DNA of 64,000 nucleotides. It comes from Periconia sp. R9002. Taxonomy: Eukaryota > Ascomycota > Dothideomycetes > Pleosporales > Periconiaceae. Below the pieces are notes generated by a model. The model made no database searches. It had not been told where the DNA came from and worked only from the letters and a program-made list of their open reading frames with translations. The stretch's first letter is position 1, and each line of letters starts with the position of its first letter. The DNA is taken from positions 62,001 through 126,000 of the forward strand of contig JAMAHW010000007.1 of the NCBI GenBank assembly GCA_023627715.1, read 5' to 3'. Positions 13,093 through 25,614 of this stretch are shown in pieces. Position numbers and translations under genes: made by a program.

Positions 13093-14061
13093 TCATGATT
13101 CGTACTTCCGCTTCTCTCCACTTGCGGCAATTGCAAGTGCATCCAAGCCGTAGGATGAGCCTGTAGAAAAGCAGTGTGTCATCGAATAGGCAGTGGGATC
13201 GGGGTAAGGAGACCGTTGTGGGTAGTCCGTGGTCATGAGGTCCGCTGGCTGGACTGCCGGAGCCATCTGAAATGACGTAGACGGACTAATGGGTAGAGCT
13301 GGGTCTACCATGGAAATGGAGGAAATTGTGGGGAGCGAAGATTGGAGCGGCGACGGCTTTGGTCGCTTTGCAGCTTGCTTCGCCTTTTTAATCTGGGTGT
13401 CACCGCCCTTGGCCACATTGCGGCCGCTTTGGTGGGTGCGGCGGTGCTGTTCCATGTTGTCTTTGCGGGTGAAGGCCTTGTTGCACTCTGGGCAGAAGGC
13501 ATCTTTTTTGCCAGTGTGCTTCTTGGCGTGACGCGCGGCGTGACCGGAGGTGGTGAAGTGGTCGCTGCAGTTGTATTGTTTTGCGACGGGGCACGGGTAG
13601 CTATTCTTTTTGGAGCGGGGGTTCGCCGGAACGGGCGCTGTCTGGCTCTCGGGTATCTGCTGAGACCTGTAGTAGGCGTTTTGAGGGTTTGACACGGGAT
13701 TAGGGTGGTAGGGAAGAGGGCCGGTCTGGTGGGGCAAGGGGGGGTAGGCCGAGCCGGGGAGCTCTTTCTGAGTGGGAAAAAAGCTTCCCTGCACAAAGAC
13801 GGGCGAAGCGAGACTCTGGCTGGGAAGGCCCTCGAAGGTGAATTCGGGGGTGATGGGCGAAGGGGTTTGCATGTCGGTGGAATCCGAGGAATTGCTGCGC
13901 ACAAGCAGCGGCGTGGGCGGAGAATTGACGGGTGAGGAGGTGTAGCTGGAGGTTCGGGATCGCAGCGAGGGTGTGAAGGAGGGTAGTCGGGTGGGCTGCG
14001 GAGGCGCTGGATTGTCGTTCAGGAGGGAAACTCGACGACCCGAGGAATTCTTGCCGTCCAT
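13093..14061 (-). CDS. flbC: C2H2 zinc-finger transcription factor, FlbC-like
   Basis: A single ORF of 322 residues encodes a DNA-binding regulator with two adjacent C2H2 fingers. Finger 1 is C157-x7-C165-x12-H178-x3-H182 (within FTTSGHAARHAKKH), and finger 2 is C190-x2-C193-x12-H206-x3-H210 (CNKAFTRKDNMEQHRRTH). A basic stretch with KKAKQAAKRPKPS follows and is a likely nuclear signal. The N-terminal 150 residues are Ser/Pro-rich, as in activator regions. The 'TTSGHAARHAKKHTG...FTRKDNM' finger pair is what I recall from the conidiation regulator FlbC of Aspergillus and FLB-3 of Neurospora; paralogous two-finger factors have similar fingers, so orthology is not proven. The gene is isolated in a 15-kb gene desert, with about 8 kb of upstream DNA, which fits a developmentally controlled gene. 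No intron is needed. Confidence 0.75.
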   Translation of the reverse strand: MDGKNSSGRRVSLLNDNPAPPQPTRLPSFTPSLRSRTSSYTSSPVNSPPTPLLVRSNSSDSTDMQTPSPITPEFTFEGLPSQSLASPVFVQGSFFPTQKELPGSAYPPLPHQTGPLPYHPNPVSNPQNAYYRSQQIPESQTAPVPANPRSKKNSYPCPVAKQYNCSDHFTTSGHAARHAKKHTGKKDAFCPECNKAFTRKDNMEQHRRTHQSGRNVAKGGDTQIKKAKQAAKRPKPSPLQSSLPTISSISMVDPALPISPSTSFQMAPAVQPADLMTTDYPQRSPYPDPTAYSMTHCFSTGSSYGLDALAIAASGEKRKYES

Positions 14062-14503
14062 GATTTTTCTAGGTAATCACGGCACACAAACGCGCCCGTG
14101 GAAGGAATGCGACCAGCTCGCGGAGAATGACGCACGTGAAGCGCGGGAAGAAGGGTGCTCAATGGCGGAAGTGGGAGCTATATGTAGGTGCAATGGGCAC
14201 ACCGGGACAGCGGACAAGAGGGGGCGGCGGAACAAAGCAGCGAGACGAATCCGGATTGAGACGAGACGAAACGCGGCGTGTTGTTGCTGTGGGAGTGGTG
14301 GTGGTGGTGGTGGGTGGCTATTTGAGGCGCAACAAGCAATGAATGGGATGGATGGGTGGATGGATTGGTGGTGCAGCCGGCGAGGAGAGGAGCTGGCAGA
14401 GGAGGGAGACAGGTGTGGGTGGTGAGAGTGAATAAGTAAGTAAGAGAGGAATGGGAGGAGGAAGAGGTGGTGGATGGGTGGTAGTAATAGTCGCGGATGG
14501 ATG

Positions 14504-14528
14504 GCAGCAGCAGCAGCAGCAGCAGCAG
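14504..14528. repeat. GCA trinucleotide repeat
   Basis: Eight tandem GCA units about 450 bp upstream of the FlbC-like start codon, in non-coding DNA. Confidence 0.9.
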
Positions 14529-14758
14529 GAGCAAGCAGGGTGGTGGTGATTAGCAACGGCGGCAGCAGCAGCGGGACATGATGGAAGCTTTAATTCATGG
14601 CGGCGTCGGTGGGTGTGGGTGGTGCTACTGGGAGCTGGCGGCAGGGACAGACAGTTGGATCCCAGCAACCCAACATCCCAGTCTCTCCCCTCCTCGTCCC
14701 TTCTTCCCTGCGCAGCGCGGCGGGCGTGGGTGCGTGTGGATCCCCAGGCTTACAGTCA

Positions 14759-14778
14759 AGTCAGTCAGTCAGTCAGTC
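14759..14778. repeat. CAGT tetranucleotide repeat
   Basis: Four to five tandem copies of CAGT. A similar CAGT run occurs near 53698-53722. Confidence 0.85.
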
Positions 14779-14905
14779 GCCAGGGCTGATAGTCATGCCA
14801 TGCACGGACAGGCGAAGAAAGATGGGAAACCGAAAACCCATGGCCGCACGACAGGGGTCCCCCGCAGGGATCAGCGCCACCGACACCATGCCCGCCTTGG
14901 TTCAT

Positions 14906-14930
14906 CGATGCGATGCGATGCGATGCGATG
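14906..14930. repeat. CGATG pentanucleotide repeat
   Basis: Five perfect tandem CGATG units in the upstream region of the FlbC-like gene. Confidence 0.9.
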
Positions 14931-17900
14931 CGCTGCCATGTAATAATCATGCTGTCGTCGTAGTACAGAGGGTAATAACAGAGTAACTACTAACTACCTA
15001 GATAATCCGTCCAAGTAGCTGTACATAGCCGAGCAGCCCGCGGACATGGTCTGTACCTATTTACAGGTAACCTATGTAATTCATTACATGTCCATTCGCC
15101 ATTACTTACATATACATACCATTGCTCCGTGTGAACACGGGTTCCCGCTCTGCACTTGGCTCCTCGTCCCATGATGTATCCATCCATCAAACCCTCGGCC
15201 CAAACAAAAAGGAAAAAGGTTTGCGTGTGCCTCTCTCCCTCTCCCCCGACTCCCGACGTGTGCTGGGGGACCATCTCCCTCCCTTGCCAAGTGGCAGTTC
15301 CATGGCCGACCCGGTGGAAGCTTGCGCGTAGGGCCAATGGCGGACCGGCAACCGCTGGCGAAGGTTGTTTGTCGCGAACGCGATCGATCGATCACACATG
15401 TCACAAGCAAAAATCGCTGCCAGCGCACGCGCACCCTTCCCATCCTGCTCGCTACGGTTTTTTTGATTCCCTTGCCAACTTGCCCATTATCGCGCCTATT
15501 ATGATTACTTTTTTCCCCTGCTCCATCCGTGATGGCCTGATTTGCCGTGCCCCTCTCTTTTGCCCTGCTTTTCGGCCTTGCCCTGCTCTGTCGCAAAGTT
15601 TGATTTCCCATGCCCAATTCTGCTCCTCTTGCTTTGTTTCCGGTGTTCCCGCTGCCTAAACCGTCGACGTTCCGTTGGAATTCGGCCCGCGGTCGGTGCA
15701 GCAACCCAGCTACGACTTCGCTTTGCCCCCATCACACAACCATTGCCCTTTGATTCTGGCTAAAATTAATTAGTACGTAAATCCACCCATGGCTTTTGAC
15801 CGTTCCAAGGGGCATCTGCGGTGATATTCTTTTCTTGGAGATGCAACAAACATGCCTAACGTGGTGGTGCTAGCCATGGCAAAACGCGTTTCCACTTGAG
15901 CCCCGTCTTGGATAACTGTGATGTCATAGCCATCGTAGACAGAGGTCGAGGAAGGGAGGGATATGTGGTTTGCATGGAACAGAAGGCTAATCCCTCACGT
16001 ACATATGTACCGTTCACCCAACATCCAGCAGATGTCGTGCGGAGAAGAGACGGATGCTACCGTCTCAGAGGCCGCGAGTATTCGAGGCTGGCAAGCCGTG
16101 CTGTAAAAACTTTGTCACGGCCTGCGGTAATTACATTTCACATACATCAAGTACCCGTAAACTCTCGTTGCAAGACTCGGGGTGATGATTGCAAATCATC
16201 CATCAATGACTAGTGCCCCATCATCTACTACCTATCTGCGGGAAACACGAGATGAAAATTCACCATGCAAAGAGAAAAAAAAAAAAGGGAAGAAAAACAA
16301 ATAATAAAATAATAATGGAGCATGGCAAAGCTGTTGCGAGGCGGGAGCTTCATGTCAGGTCAGCTCCCTAGTCAGCGAGCGAGACCCTGATGATGCATGG
16401 CCGGGCGGGGGACCCCTGCCTGCGGGCTAGCGGTTCCAGGCCTGAGCAGAAAAACACACTCTGGTGAACGATCGAGGAGAGATATGGGGGATCGGCTTTT
16501 TTTCTGCTAGTGCCCTGACGGGCAACGTCATACCCTCCCGATCGCCTCTACATCGGTAGTCCATCAGCCACATCATCTGTCCGAGAGGCGGACCCAAGGA
16601 GACCCTGAGCAAGATTTTTTGCACGGAGCCCCGAAACCGAAACGCCTGCCTCTGTTCCCACGATCGGTGATGGCGCGCGGAATCGTCGATGGACAGTACC
16701 TCGCCCCCTCCTCTAGGGGTCCATTGCGGCCCTCTCCCACGACGAGCTGCCCTGATTCTGTGCGACCTGACCGCAACTTCTGCTATTCTTGTCGCAGAGA
16801 GAGCCGCCAACTGCCTTTTCCTGGTCAGCTGGCCCTGTTTCGCCTTACCGGCTGCTCCACGCACCCATTCCCCTTTCTGCCAGGCACGCGCTCTCCTCAT
16901 GACACGCCCTGATGAAATGTCGACCATGACGACAGTGGCTGTCCGAATCAAAACGCAGGGAGCCGCTCCGGCACCATGGACCGCTGCCTCTTGCCTGTTT
17001 AGGGCCACCGTCGCATCAAAAACGGGTGCTGGCGCCCACTCTGGGCCATTCAACCCCCTCTGCAGACTCTGCAACCCAAACTCAAACACACACCGGACCT
17101 GTCCACCTTAACGTGCCTGTGGGTTTCGTCGCGGTCTGGACGCTCTTGGCGCCTGCCTCTGCCCTAACCACTCCTGCACAATTCATTGCTCCCTACGGGG
17201 CCCATCCGCGCTAGGCGGTAATCGGCATCCCTAATCAAACCCTCCCATGTGCCTCGGATCAGTGCGTACATGTCGTTGCAACAACTTGATGCCTTTTATA
17301 TGTAGATGACAATGTCGTTAATCATGCCTTTGCAGAGCACAGAGATTCATTAACTACAACTGGGTCAGGGGTGTAAAGAAGAAGTGGATGGGAAAGCCAA
17401 TACTCACTCAACGCTACGCACGCGTTGGGCAGCTGCGCCTGGGAGACACTACGGATATGTTTACCGACTGTCGTCGAATCCCGTTGTTGTTTTTGTTGTT
17501 GTTGCTTTTGCATTACCGCCATCACCACCTCCAAGCCATTGGCATTGGCGCATCCCCTCAAAGCCAACTTTTGATAATCTCGGTCCTTCTCCTTTGCACC
17601 GTCTACATGTATCCGGACGCCAACAGTAATCAGCCACCACTGCCACTATCTCCCTTCTGGCGGATCCCCCGGGACCCTCGCGGTCTACCCTGATTATGTA
17701 GGATATGTCTCGTCCATTTGAAATGACCCTGCAGGCTCCCGACTTGGAAGACCCTCAAAAACCTTGACCAGTCCGTCTAACATTCAAGTTTGATCATTGT
17801 TTACTCCACAGAAGTCTGTCGTCTGTACATGCAATGGCTCGCGTCACAAATAATTCACAGGTACCAATACTCCACTGGTCAGGTCGGATAACTTGTCCCT

Positions 17901-20900
17901 CGTCCAGTTATATAGTTTGCCGCTAACCATCCAATTCGTTCATCCCTGGTTCTCCCCTACAGATGGGAGCATTCAGCAGCGACCAACAAACAACATCATC
18001 TTTACTCCACCCCATAGCTAACTTGAACCCGCTTCCCCGGGCACTTCCTCTTGGAGTTTTGCTGGACAAAATAAACTCTATTACGCCGAACCCAATCACA
18101 CCAAACTCATTTCCGCACCCTACTGATAAGCTCCGCCCGCCTCGCGCTGTGTTGGGACGGCGGAACCAGGCCGCTTCATTACAGTAGCATTATAGGGTAT
18201 CCATCCACCAAATAATAAAAAGAGTCTAGGAAAAATACGCCGCACCCAACAAAAAGCCAGCTACGCCAATCACCATGATGAGGGTTGCAACGAGAGGGGT
18301 ACTGCGCGACACTCGACCGCAAAGCTACCATTGATTGGCTCCGGCGGCACACCTGCACCGACGCCGTTGAAAATCCCCAGGTCTTGGCAGCGCCCTGCTT
18401 CTTCGACCTCGCACTTCTCACGCCATGTCCCGTTGTGCCACACACAGTACTCATACACACAATCAACCAGCTGGCTAGCGTACTGATTGCTCTGCGCCGC
18501 CGCAAGATCCGGTTGGGTGAGGCTAACCATCTCCTCGGGCACGACTCAACACCAGCGGAGCTCCTCCGGCTCCCGCCCTCGATTATTGCCTCGTAGTTTG
18601 AACACACAGCGACCCAATGGCATTCCACGCCCCTCTTCCGCCGCCCGCACTGCTACAAAGGCTCGCTGTGCTAATTTTACCCTGCCGCTGCAATTTGTGC
18701 GGCCCCGCCAGCAGCTCCCTCAAGGCTCAGGGGCACCACCACACTATGAAACTTACATTTGGTAGAATGCGAGTGATTGACGCTGACCTTGCGCGTTCGA
18801 CTTGTTCCCGGACGTATGCGAGACCTCTGCGCATGAGCAACCTGGTCTTACTGTGACTGTGTCGGCGTAATCATGCGTACGCAATCTCTCGGTTTTTGGT
18901 CCCACTCACTTCATGGTCACAGTAAGAGTTCACGATGTATGACATCACCCTGCGCCAAGCCCACCATACGTGAATCGGTAAAGTCTGCGCCCTCGGTCCC
19001 CTGCGCCGCTAGCTACAGGCCGCTACTTTTAGACAAGTGTCACGAAACAGCATCTGTACTTGTACTACAACAGATCTTCTGGTAATTCTGATCCAACAAC
19101 ACCATCGGTCTTCTGTGCCGCTCCAATTCAGCGGCCTACCTATGTAGCCACCCACTTCCCCGGTGGTAGTCCATCACTCGCGCCCTCCCCGCGACCCCCG
19201 AGAAACCATTGTCAATCAGTTTCAGGATAACTCTTCTGCGCTAACTAGTCAAAACATCATCCAAGCAGCTCGCAATCAAAATCATCAGACACAGGTTAGC
19301 AAACACACCACCGTTATCAACGGGACGACCAGAGCCCCCACCTGTTGCTATCCTTTAACGCTGCTCCTCGGGCCCCGCACATGTGACGTATATCGAGGGT
19401 TGAGACTCAACAATTGCATGTTGAAAAAAGACCCACATCTCGCAATGGCCTGCCGATAATCATCGGAGTGGACCCTCTTCTCGTACTCTGCGGATGGAAT
19501 TTCCCTAAACAGTATTTTCGCTCTCGTTTCCCCTGCCTTGGCTTCTCCCTCCCCACTTATTATTATCAATCTGTCAGTTGTCAGCAGCACACTTGCACGT
19601 ATTAACCGCTGTGCTACAATGTCACTACTACAAGTGTTCGTGCCGGTGGTCCATCTATAGGGATCGTCGGTACATTTTTTTCGGCATTCGCCGACATCTC
19701 ACCTGATCGAAGATTCCTGACCTCGTCTATTTTTTCTTCTGCCACTTCCGGAGCCCTTGTCGCTGTTTATTCGTAGGCACCTAGCGCCTGCCCTGTCTTT
19801 CTCTACCAGTTGCTGAGAGGCTTATGTTTGATCGCCCATCTGATCGGATCCGATGTGTCGGTCGGGCAACGCCAATCTGCTCGATCAACAAACACTACCA
19901 ACGATTAACAGCGCGAGTATCAATGGGAATAAGAAGTGCCTTGGCGTGTGAGGATCTGTCGCTTTGTTCATCCAATCAAGGGAGTCAGGTATGATTCACA
20001 CTCTTCTCAATCTACGCGATTGTGATGTTTCTCCCTCCTTCCTTCTCTTCAGTTCTGCAATCACTCTTCTGTTTCCTCGCTGTATGTAGATGTAGAAGAC
20101 ACAAATAAACACACACAATCCAATCAAAATGATCTGATTGGTCAGTCCTCGTACTTATATCAGTCATGCTCAAAAAAAAAGAAAAAGAAAAAGCAAGAGA
20201 GAAGAAAATGGGGAGAGTCACCACCTTCACCCTCCCATCCCTCTCCCAATTTCCATATAAACTCACCCTCCATCCATCCATCTATTTACCCCAAACTAAC
20301 CCTCTCCGACTAGCTCCTTTCTTTCACCCATCCTATCCCATCCCCTCTCCTCCCCTTAGAAGAAGAAAACAAAAAAAATTCTCCCTAAAACGAACAGAAT
20401 AGCTCCACCCTTTTAAACCCACTTACAAAAATCTCCAAACGTCTTTCTTGAAATGAAGTCCTACGACTGTTTTCTTTTTTCCCTTCCTTTCTGGTGTGGG
20501 TTCACATCCGGGCCCGACAACGATGACGTGTATAACTAGGGTATCCGTTTTCGAACTTCGAAGGTGCTGCTTGTGAGGATGTGGCGTGGAGGTTTGTGAG
20601 GAGTTCTTGTTGTTGATATGTAAGACTAGCGTTTTCTGAGCGTCTTTTCTGTTTTTCTATTTTTTTTAGGTGTTTGTTTTATGATATTGCCTGTTTTTCT
20701 TGCGTCTAGGTAGGAATACTCCTGCGCTACTGTAAGATCGTTAAAATGTGAGTTGTGGGCCAGTCGAGCACACGGGCAAACAGGTCACACCGAACTGTAC
20801 TACGCCAGCAAAACAAGACTTAATAAAATAAAGAGATAAGTCTTCTAACCTTCTCAAGCAGCAGCAGCAGCGGCGGCGGCAACCCCTAACTAAGACTAAG

Positions 20901-22212
20901 TCCCGTCCTGGTTTATCCCTAGATAGAGGAGCAGAGCAGCCTATAACTTACCAGACATCCGACTTGAAACGTTACTCGCTAAAGTTAAGGAATTTAGAGG
21001 AGTGTTTTGGTGTAGGGTGTTGTATTGTATTACTCGCGGGATTAATATAGTAGGAAGTTTATAATAACGTCCTCGGCTAGGATAGATATAGAATATTGAT
21101 GATTTCTTCATCCATCTACACATGTACAAACTAACCACAGAAAAAGGGAACGAAGTGAGGAGGGAGCGACTAGTGGTGTGGTGTGGCCTATTCACGTAAC
21201 AGCTGAATGGGATTGCAAAGTACGCCCAAGGGGGGGGGGGAGGAGAGAAAGAGAGAAAAGGGGAGATAGTGTAGCAACAAATGATCAACGACAACTTAAT
21301 TATATAACTGTTTCCACACACACGTCAGTGTTTGTACAAGTAACTGCACCGTGTGACTATGTACTACCTAAACAATCAAATAATCTCCACAGAAGTTCAA
21401 CAAGCTTACATTACAGGCTTTTTTTTTAGCTATATAGGCTTAGAACAGGATATTACCCGCACTTCCTACTTCAAAACACTACTAAACACTCTCTCAACGT
21501 AGCTTCCACAGGCATTCAGCATACAATCTAAACTTTAACTCTCATCAGACCGCAATCCTAGGGTGGAAAATGGGCAATTATATATATGACCTAAACAAAA
21601 AGTTGTAACACCCCAGACTGACATGTCGCCTCGAGTCTCTCACAAGTCGTCGTCGCCGTCGTCGTCGCACATAACAATCATGTGAGGTAAAAAGGTGAAA
21701 AGGAGGAGAGGACACTTTTTTTAGTCGAGTTGCAAAGTTGCACATTAATCAATGTTATAGAAGATGATTCAATAGAGCGTTATAGAGTTATTCAATTGCT
21801 AACTCTTGGTTATTGACAAACAGGTAGAGAGAAAAAAGATATAAGATTAACGTACCTTGGCCAAGACGGACGGACATACAGGCAACTCTTGGCACACGCA
21901 CGTGGTCAAAAGTGCTTTTGATAGTATGGTACGGGGTTTGGTATATATTCAAGTGCTACTACCCCTCTTGACTTTACCTCTAGGAGCGTGGTGTGGGTGG
22001 GTAAGGAAGTGGTGAAAGTGGATAAATCCCACAAGCGTGGTTTCAGGCAGAAATTGCAGAGATATAGGCAGGGAAACGGGATGCAAGGAGAGTTTGACGT
22101 ATTTGGCAGATGTAACTCGCATTAGGGTAAAAAAAAACTTTGCTCTGACATTGATTCTGGACTACCATCAATGCTCCATATCCCAAATTTTGAACAAAAC
22201 ACCAACGCTCCT

Positions 22213-25200
22213 TCAAGCAAAAACATCCGTAGCAAACCTCTCATTCCTCAGCCCCTCCCACCACGTCCTCAACCTCCCCTCATCCGCCACCTTACCCTCA
22301 TCCTCCTCCCAAACCTCCTTGGCGATCCTCAAGCAAACCTCCTCGACCCCCTTGCCCACGTCCGAACTTCCGCACACGAAGACCTTGGCCCCGGCAGCGA
22401 AAAGATCCTTGATGTCCTTGCGGTCGTGGTACACGCGGTCCTGGACGTACTTGCAGCCCTCGGATTCGTCGGGTGCGCGGGAGAAGGCGGGACGGAGCGA
22501 GACGGCGCCGAGCGTGGCCCAACGCTCGAGCAGGTCCGCGTACAGGAGGTCCGTGGTCGGCGAGTGGCAGCCGTAGAAGAGGAGAGCCGGGGCGAGGGTG
22601 CGGCCTGCTGCGAGTTGGGCGGCGCGTTCTTGGATGAAGCCGCGGAAGGGGGCGAGACCTGTTTGTTTTTCTCTCATGTTAGTCGTGCCTTTTTTTTTGT
22701 GAGTGAGGGAGGAGGGGGGAACACATGAGACGTACCGGTTCCGGATGCGATCATGATCACAGGGACGTTCTTGCCGTCTTTGGGGAGGTGGAAGGCTTGG
22801 TGCGAGCCTCGAACGGAAACGTGCAGCTTGTCGCCGGGCTGGAGGCTGGAGAGGTATGATGAAGCTACGCCGACGAAGCGTCCTTGGCCGCTGAAGGCAG
22901 GCTGATCCACCACTGCGTAGGTGAGGGTGACGTTGCTTGGGTTCCATAGCGGCGAGCTGGATATCGAGTATTGTCTGACTCTCATCGGCGGCAGCTACAA
23001 GTAATCAGCATATATGAACTTCAGGGAGAAAGAACATGAGACATACCATTCTGAGGAAAACACCAAGGGGGAGGTGTACTGATGAGAACCGCTCGAGCAA
23101 GTCAAGTACCGAAACACGCTTCTCAGTAATTTCCGGACCGAAGGCATCATCGCGTAGACGGGTGAGCTCCGTCTTGGTAGCCTCGTCGGATGTTGCGTCG
23201 ATAAGAGCCGTGATATCGCGCCTTGTCGCTGGCTGCGCCAGCTCTACAAATGCCCCAAAAATGTCTGATGCAGGACACGGCACATCCGAGGGGAGCGTGG
23301 TAGGTCCAGATGAAGTGATTGTCAACGCGCTGTCCCATGCCAATCCGAAATGCCTCATGGCACGAGCAACATTTTCCTTGGGATTGATCGGTAGAATAGC
23401 GAGGTAGTCGCCGGCTGAGTACGACATATCCGACGGTAGGCTGATCTCAATGTGTCTCTTTTCGGGAACGCCAGGGGCAGAGAGAACCTCGACGGCTTCA
23501 ACTTTGGCTTCTTGGACGTCTTGTCGAAGCATCCTTGACCGAGGTGTGGACACATCAACTGTGAAGCTTGCTTCCAAAGAAGCATCCACGGCTTCCGAAG
23601 CACCATATCGTTCCTTCATAGCCGGCCAGAACAATTTGTCCTCCCAAGCTTCGAACTCAGTGAAGATATCGCCGTGGGATGCGTCTGCGCTTCCCATTTC
23701 CACAAGCCTGGTGCCGCCCCTTTGTGTGATTACCTCATCGATGTTTTTGGGAACTTTGTGGAATGTGGTCGCCCAATCCCGGTGGCCACACCCGAAGACC
23801 GCGTAGGATACATTCTCCAACTCTGAGCCCTTGAGGCCGTTGAGCCAGGAGTGGAAGTGGGCGGCGTTATCTGCTGGCTGACCTTCATAAGACGCTGTTA
23901 CAATCACAACGGCTTTGTCTGTAGGGAGGTTTTCTTTGGCTACGTCTAGCACGTCGACAGTGGAAGCATTGAACCCGTGCTTTCCGGCATCGCTTGCGAG
24001 CCGGTTTGCGAGGGCTTCGCAAGTTCCAGTATTGGAGCCGTAGTAGACGACCATGGGTTTTCCTTGAGCAGTTTTTTTACTTTTGGCGGACTCTGTTTGT
24101 CCAGTGGGTTGCTCAAGACTGGTGGACGCAAGAGCTTTTTCGAGCGTGGTTGCCGACATGTGATCTCTGAGGTGTGCCCTCATGAAAAAGTCCTTTGGCT
24201 TGATCGTCAACGTCTGTTTGATGTGCAGCTGGTACGAAGGATCCTCCAAAGTGAAGTTGAAATTTTGGAGGAGCATAGCGGTTACTAGCAACGCCTCTTG
24301 CCATGCGAAGGGCCGCCCAATGCAAGCTCTCATTCCACTGCCAAATGGTTTCCAGTTGTTGGGGAACTCTTTGTTGCGTCGTTCAAACTCCTCATCAAGC
24401 ATTCGCTCCGGTCGAAATTCTTCGGCATCTTCGCCCCATACGACAGGGTCTAGGTGAAGCTTCGTCAAGAGTGCCACAACGGGTACACCAGCTTTGATCT
24501 CGTATTTTCCGCCAAGCGTGGTATCTTCCTTAGCCTGGAAGGCAATCGCTGGCGCTGTTGGAGACAAGCGAATGGATTCACGAAGTACTGCGTTGATATA
24601 GGGCAACTTAGTCAGATGATCCACCGTAATGGCATTTTTACCAACGACCTGGTCCACTTCGTTCTGGGCGCGCTTGTATGCGTCGGGGTGCTTGAGGAGA
24701 TAGTAAAAAGTAAAGGATAGTAATCCAGAAGTTGTTTCGTGGCCAGCGATTAAAAAGGTAATCATGTTGTCGATGATGCTTTCTTCGGACATCTTCTCCC
24801 CTGTTTTGGCGTCGACACCGTTCAACATGGCATTCATCAAGTCTTTCTTATCCGTAGGATTCTGCTTCCGTTTGTTGATGACCGCTTGACTGGTCTTCCT
24901 CATGAGCTCGATGTTCTCCTGATATTGGGCTGTTTCGGTTCGATAGAAGAACTGGGTAACTGGATCACGGCGCGCTCGATCTCCACTGACTTTGAGAAAG
25001 CTGGCCATGGCTTCTATGAAAGGATGCATACTCTCCGAATAGTATGAGTTGAAGCGGTAATCCATGGCGCACAGTGCAATGGTATCCAAAGTTAACCTGG
25101 TGAAATCGTCGGTTACGTGGATAGGGGTATCTGGACCCTGACGCGCCCATTTCATGACCAATTGGGTCGCAATGTCGTGCATCTCATTGTACATGTTTCT

Positions 25201-25614
25201 TATGGCCAAGGGGCCCAAAGCAGGAAGCAACACCCGGTGTGCAATGCCCCAATTTTTCTCCTCCGGGCCAAAAGCGGTGAAAAGGCCATCGTGGGTGCCA
25301 TTCCGTACTTGCTTCAGAGCAGCGGCTACCACTTTAGAAAAGCGCGATTCATCACTAACCTCATTCATGAAGGCCTGGGACGAAATAACAATGCGCTCGC
25401 CTGCAATGTAGAATTTGTAAATGGGTCCTATGGGGGGATGTAATCAGTAACTGAGAGCATATGATATCAATTTAGCGATTTATTTGGGACAGTACCAACC
25501 ATACGTATCGGCCAGGCGCTGAAAACTCAAGTTGGGAGACTCAGGATCAATATCAGAAAGGTTGCCCAAGATGGGCAGGCCAGGAGGCCCTGGAATAGGC
25601 TCAAATTCTGCCAT
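22213..25614 (-). CDS. Self-sufficient P450 fatty-acid hydroxylase (CYP505, P450foxy/BM3 type)
   Basis: This enzyme carries its own reductase and hydroxylates fatty acids near the omega end using NADPH. Four exons (25614-25500, 25427-23047, 22994-22736, 22658-22213) give 1066 residues, matching the length I recall for Fusarium P450foxy. The P450 part has the I-helix AGHETTSG (266-273), the K-helix ESIR (322-325) and the heme loop FGSGMRACIG with Cys407. The flavodoxin part follows with YGSNTGT (501-507) for FMN, then the FAD-binding RQYSISSSP and an NADPH-binding FYGCHSPTTD segment. The start EPIPGPPGLPILGN lacks a membrane anchor, so the protein should be cytosolic like BM3. Junctions rebuild the split Gly codons in TYGPIYKF and SGTGLAPF. 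All cofactor motifs are intact. Confidence 0.95.

Larger units (their letters stand above)
14062..22212. other. Long upstream gene desert of the C2H2 regulator
   Basis: About 8.1 kb separates the FlbC-like start from the 3' end of the CYP505 gene. No reading frame here carries a family motif. The proximal 900 bases are dense in simple repeats (GTG, GCA, CAGT and CGATG units). ORFs of 150-220 codons around 15.1-17.1 kb overlap on both strands in GC-rich DNA and look like chance. A hydrophobic C-terminal tail can be read on the minus strand at 18226-18300 (see findings). AT-rich DNA with pyrimidine tracts fills 20-22 kb. The stretch could hold distal promoter elements or non-coding RNAs, none of which I can identify. 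Confidence 0.5.

Noticed and set aside
14077..14556. 159-codon ORF upstream of the FlbC-like gene
   Set aside because: It is a readout of GCA/GTG/GGT microsatellites (runs of Leu, Ala, His, Pro).
15102..15704. 200-codon minus ORF with a comparable ORF on the plus strand
   Set aside because: Both strands open over the same GC-rich stretch with no recognisable protein features.
16427..17089. 220-codon minus ORF in the gene desert
   Set aside because: Arg/Ala/Gly-rich, no motif, and overlaps other ORFs on the opposite strand in GC-rich DNA; best seen as chance.
22171..22728. 185-codon plus ORF over the CYP505 3' end
   Set aside because: Antisense shadow of the reductase exon.
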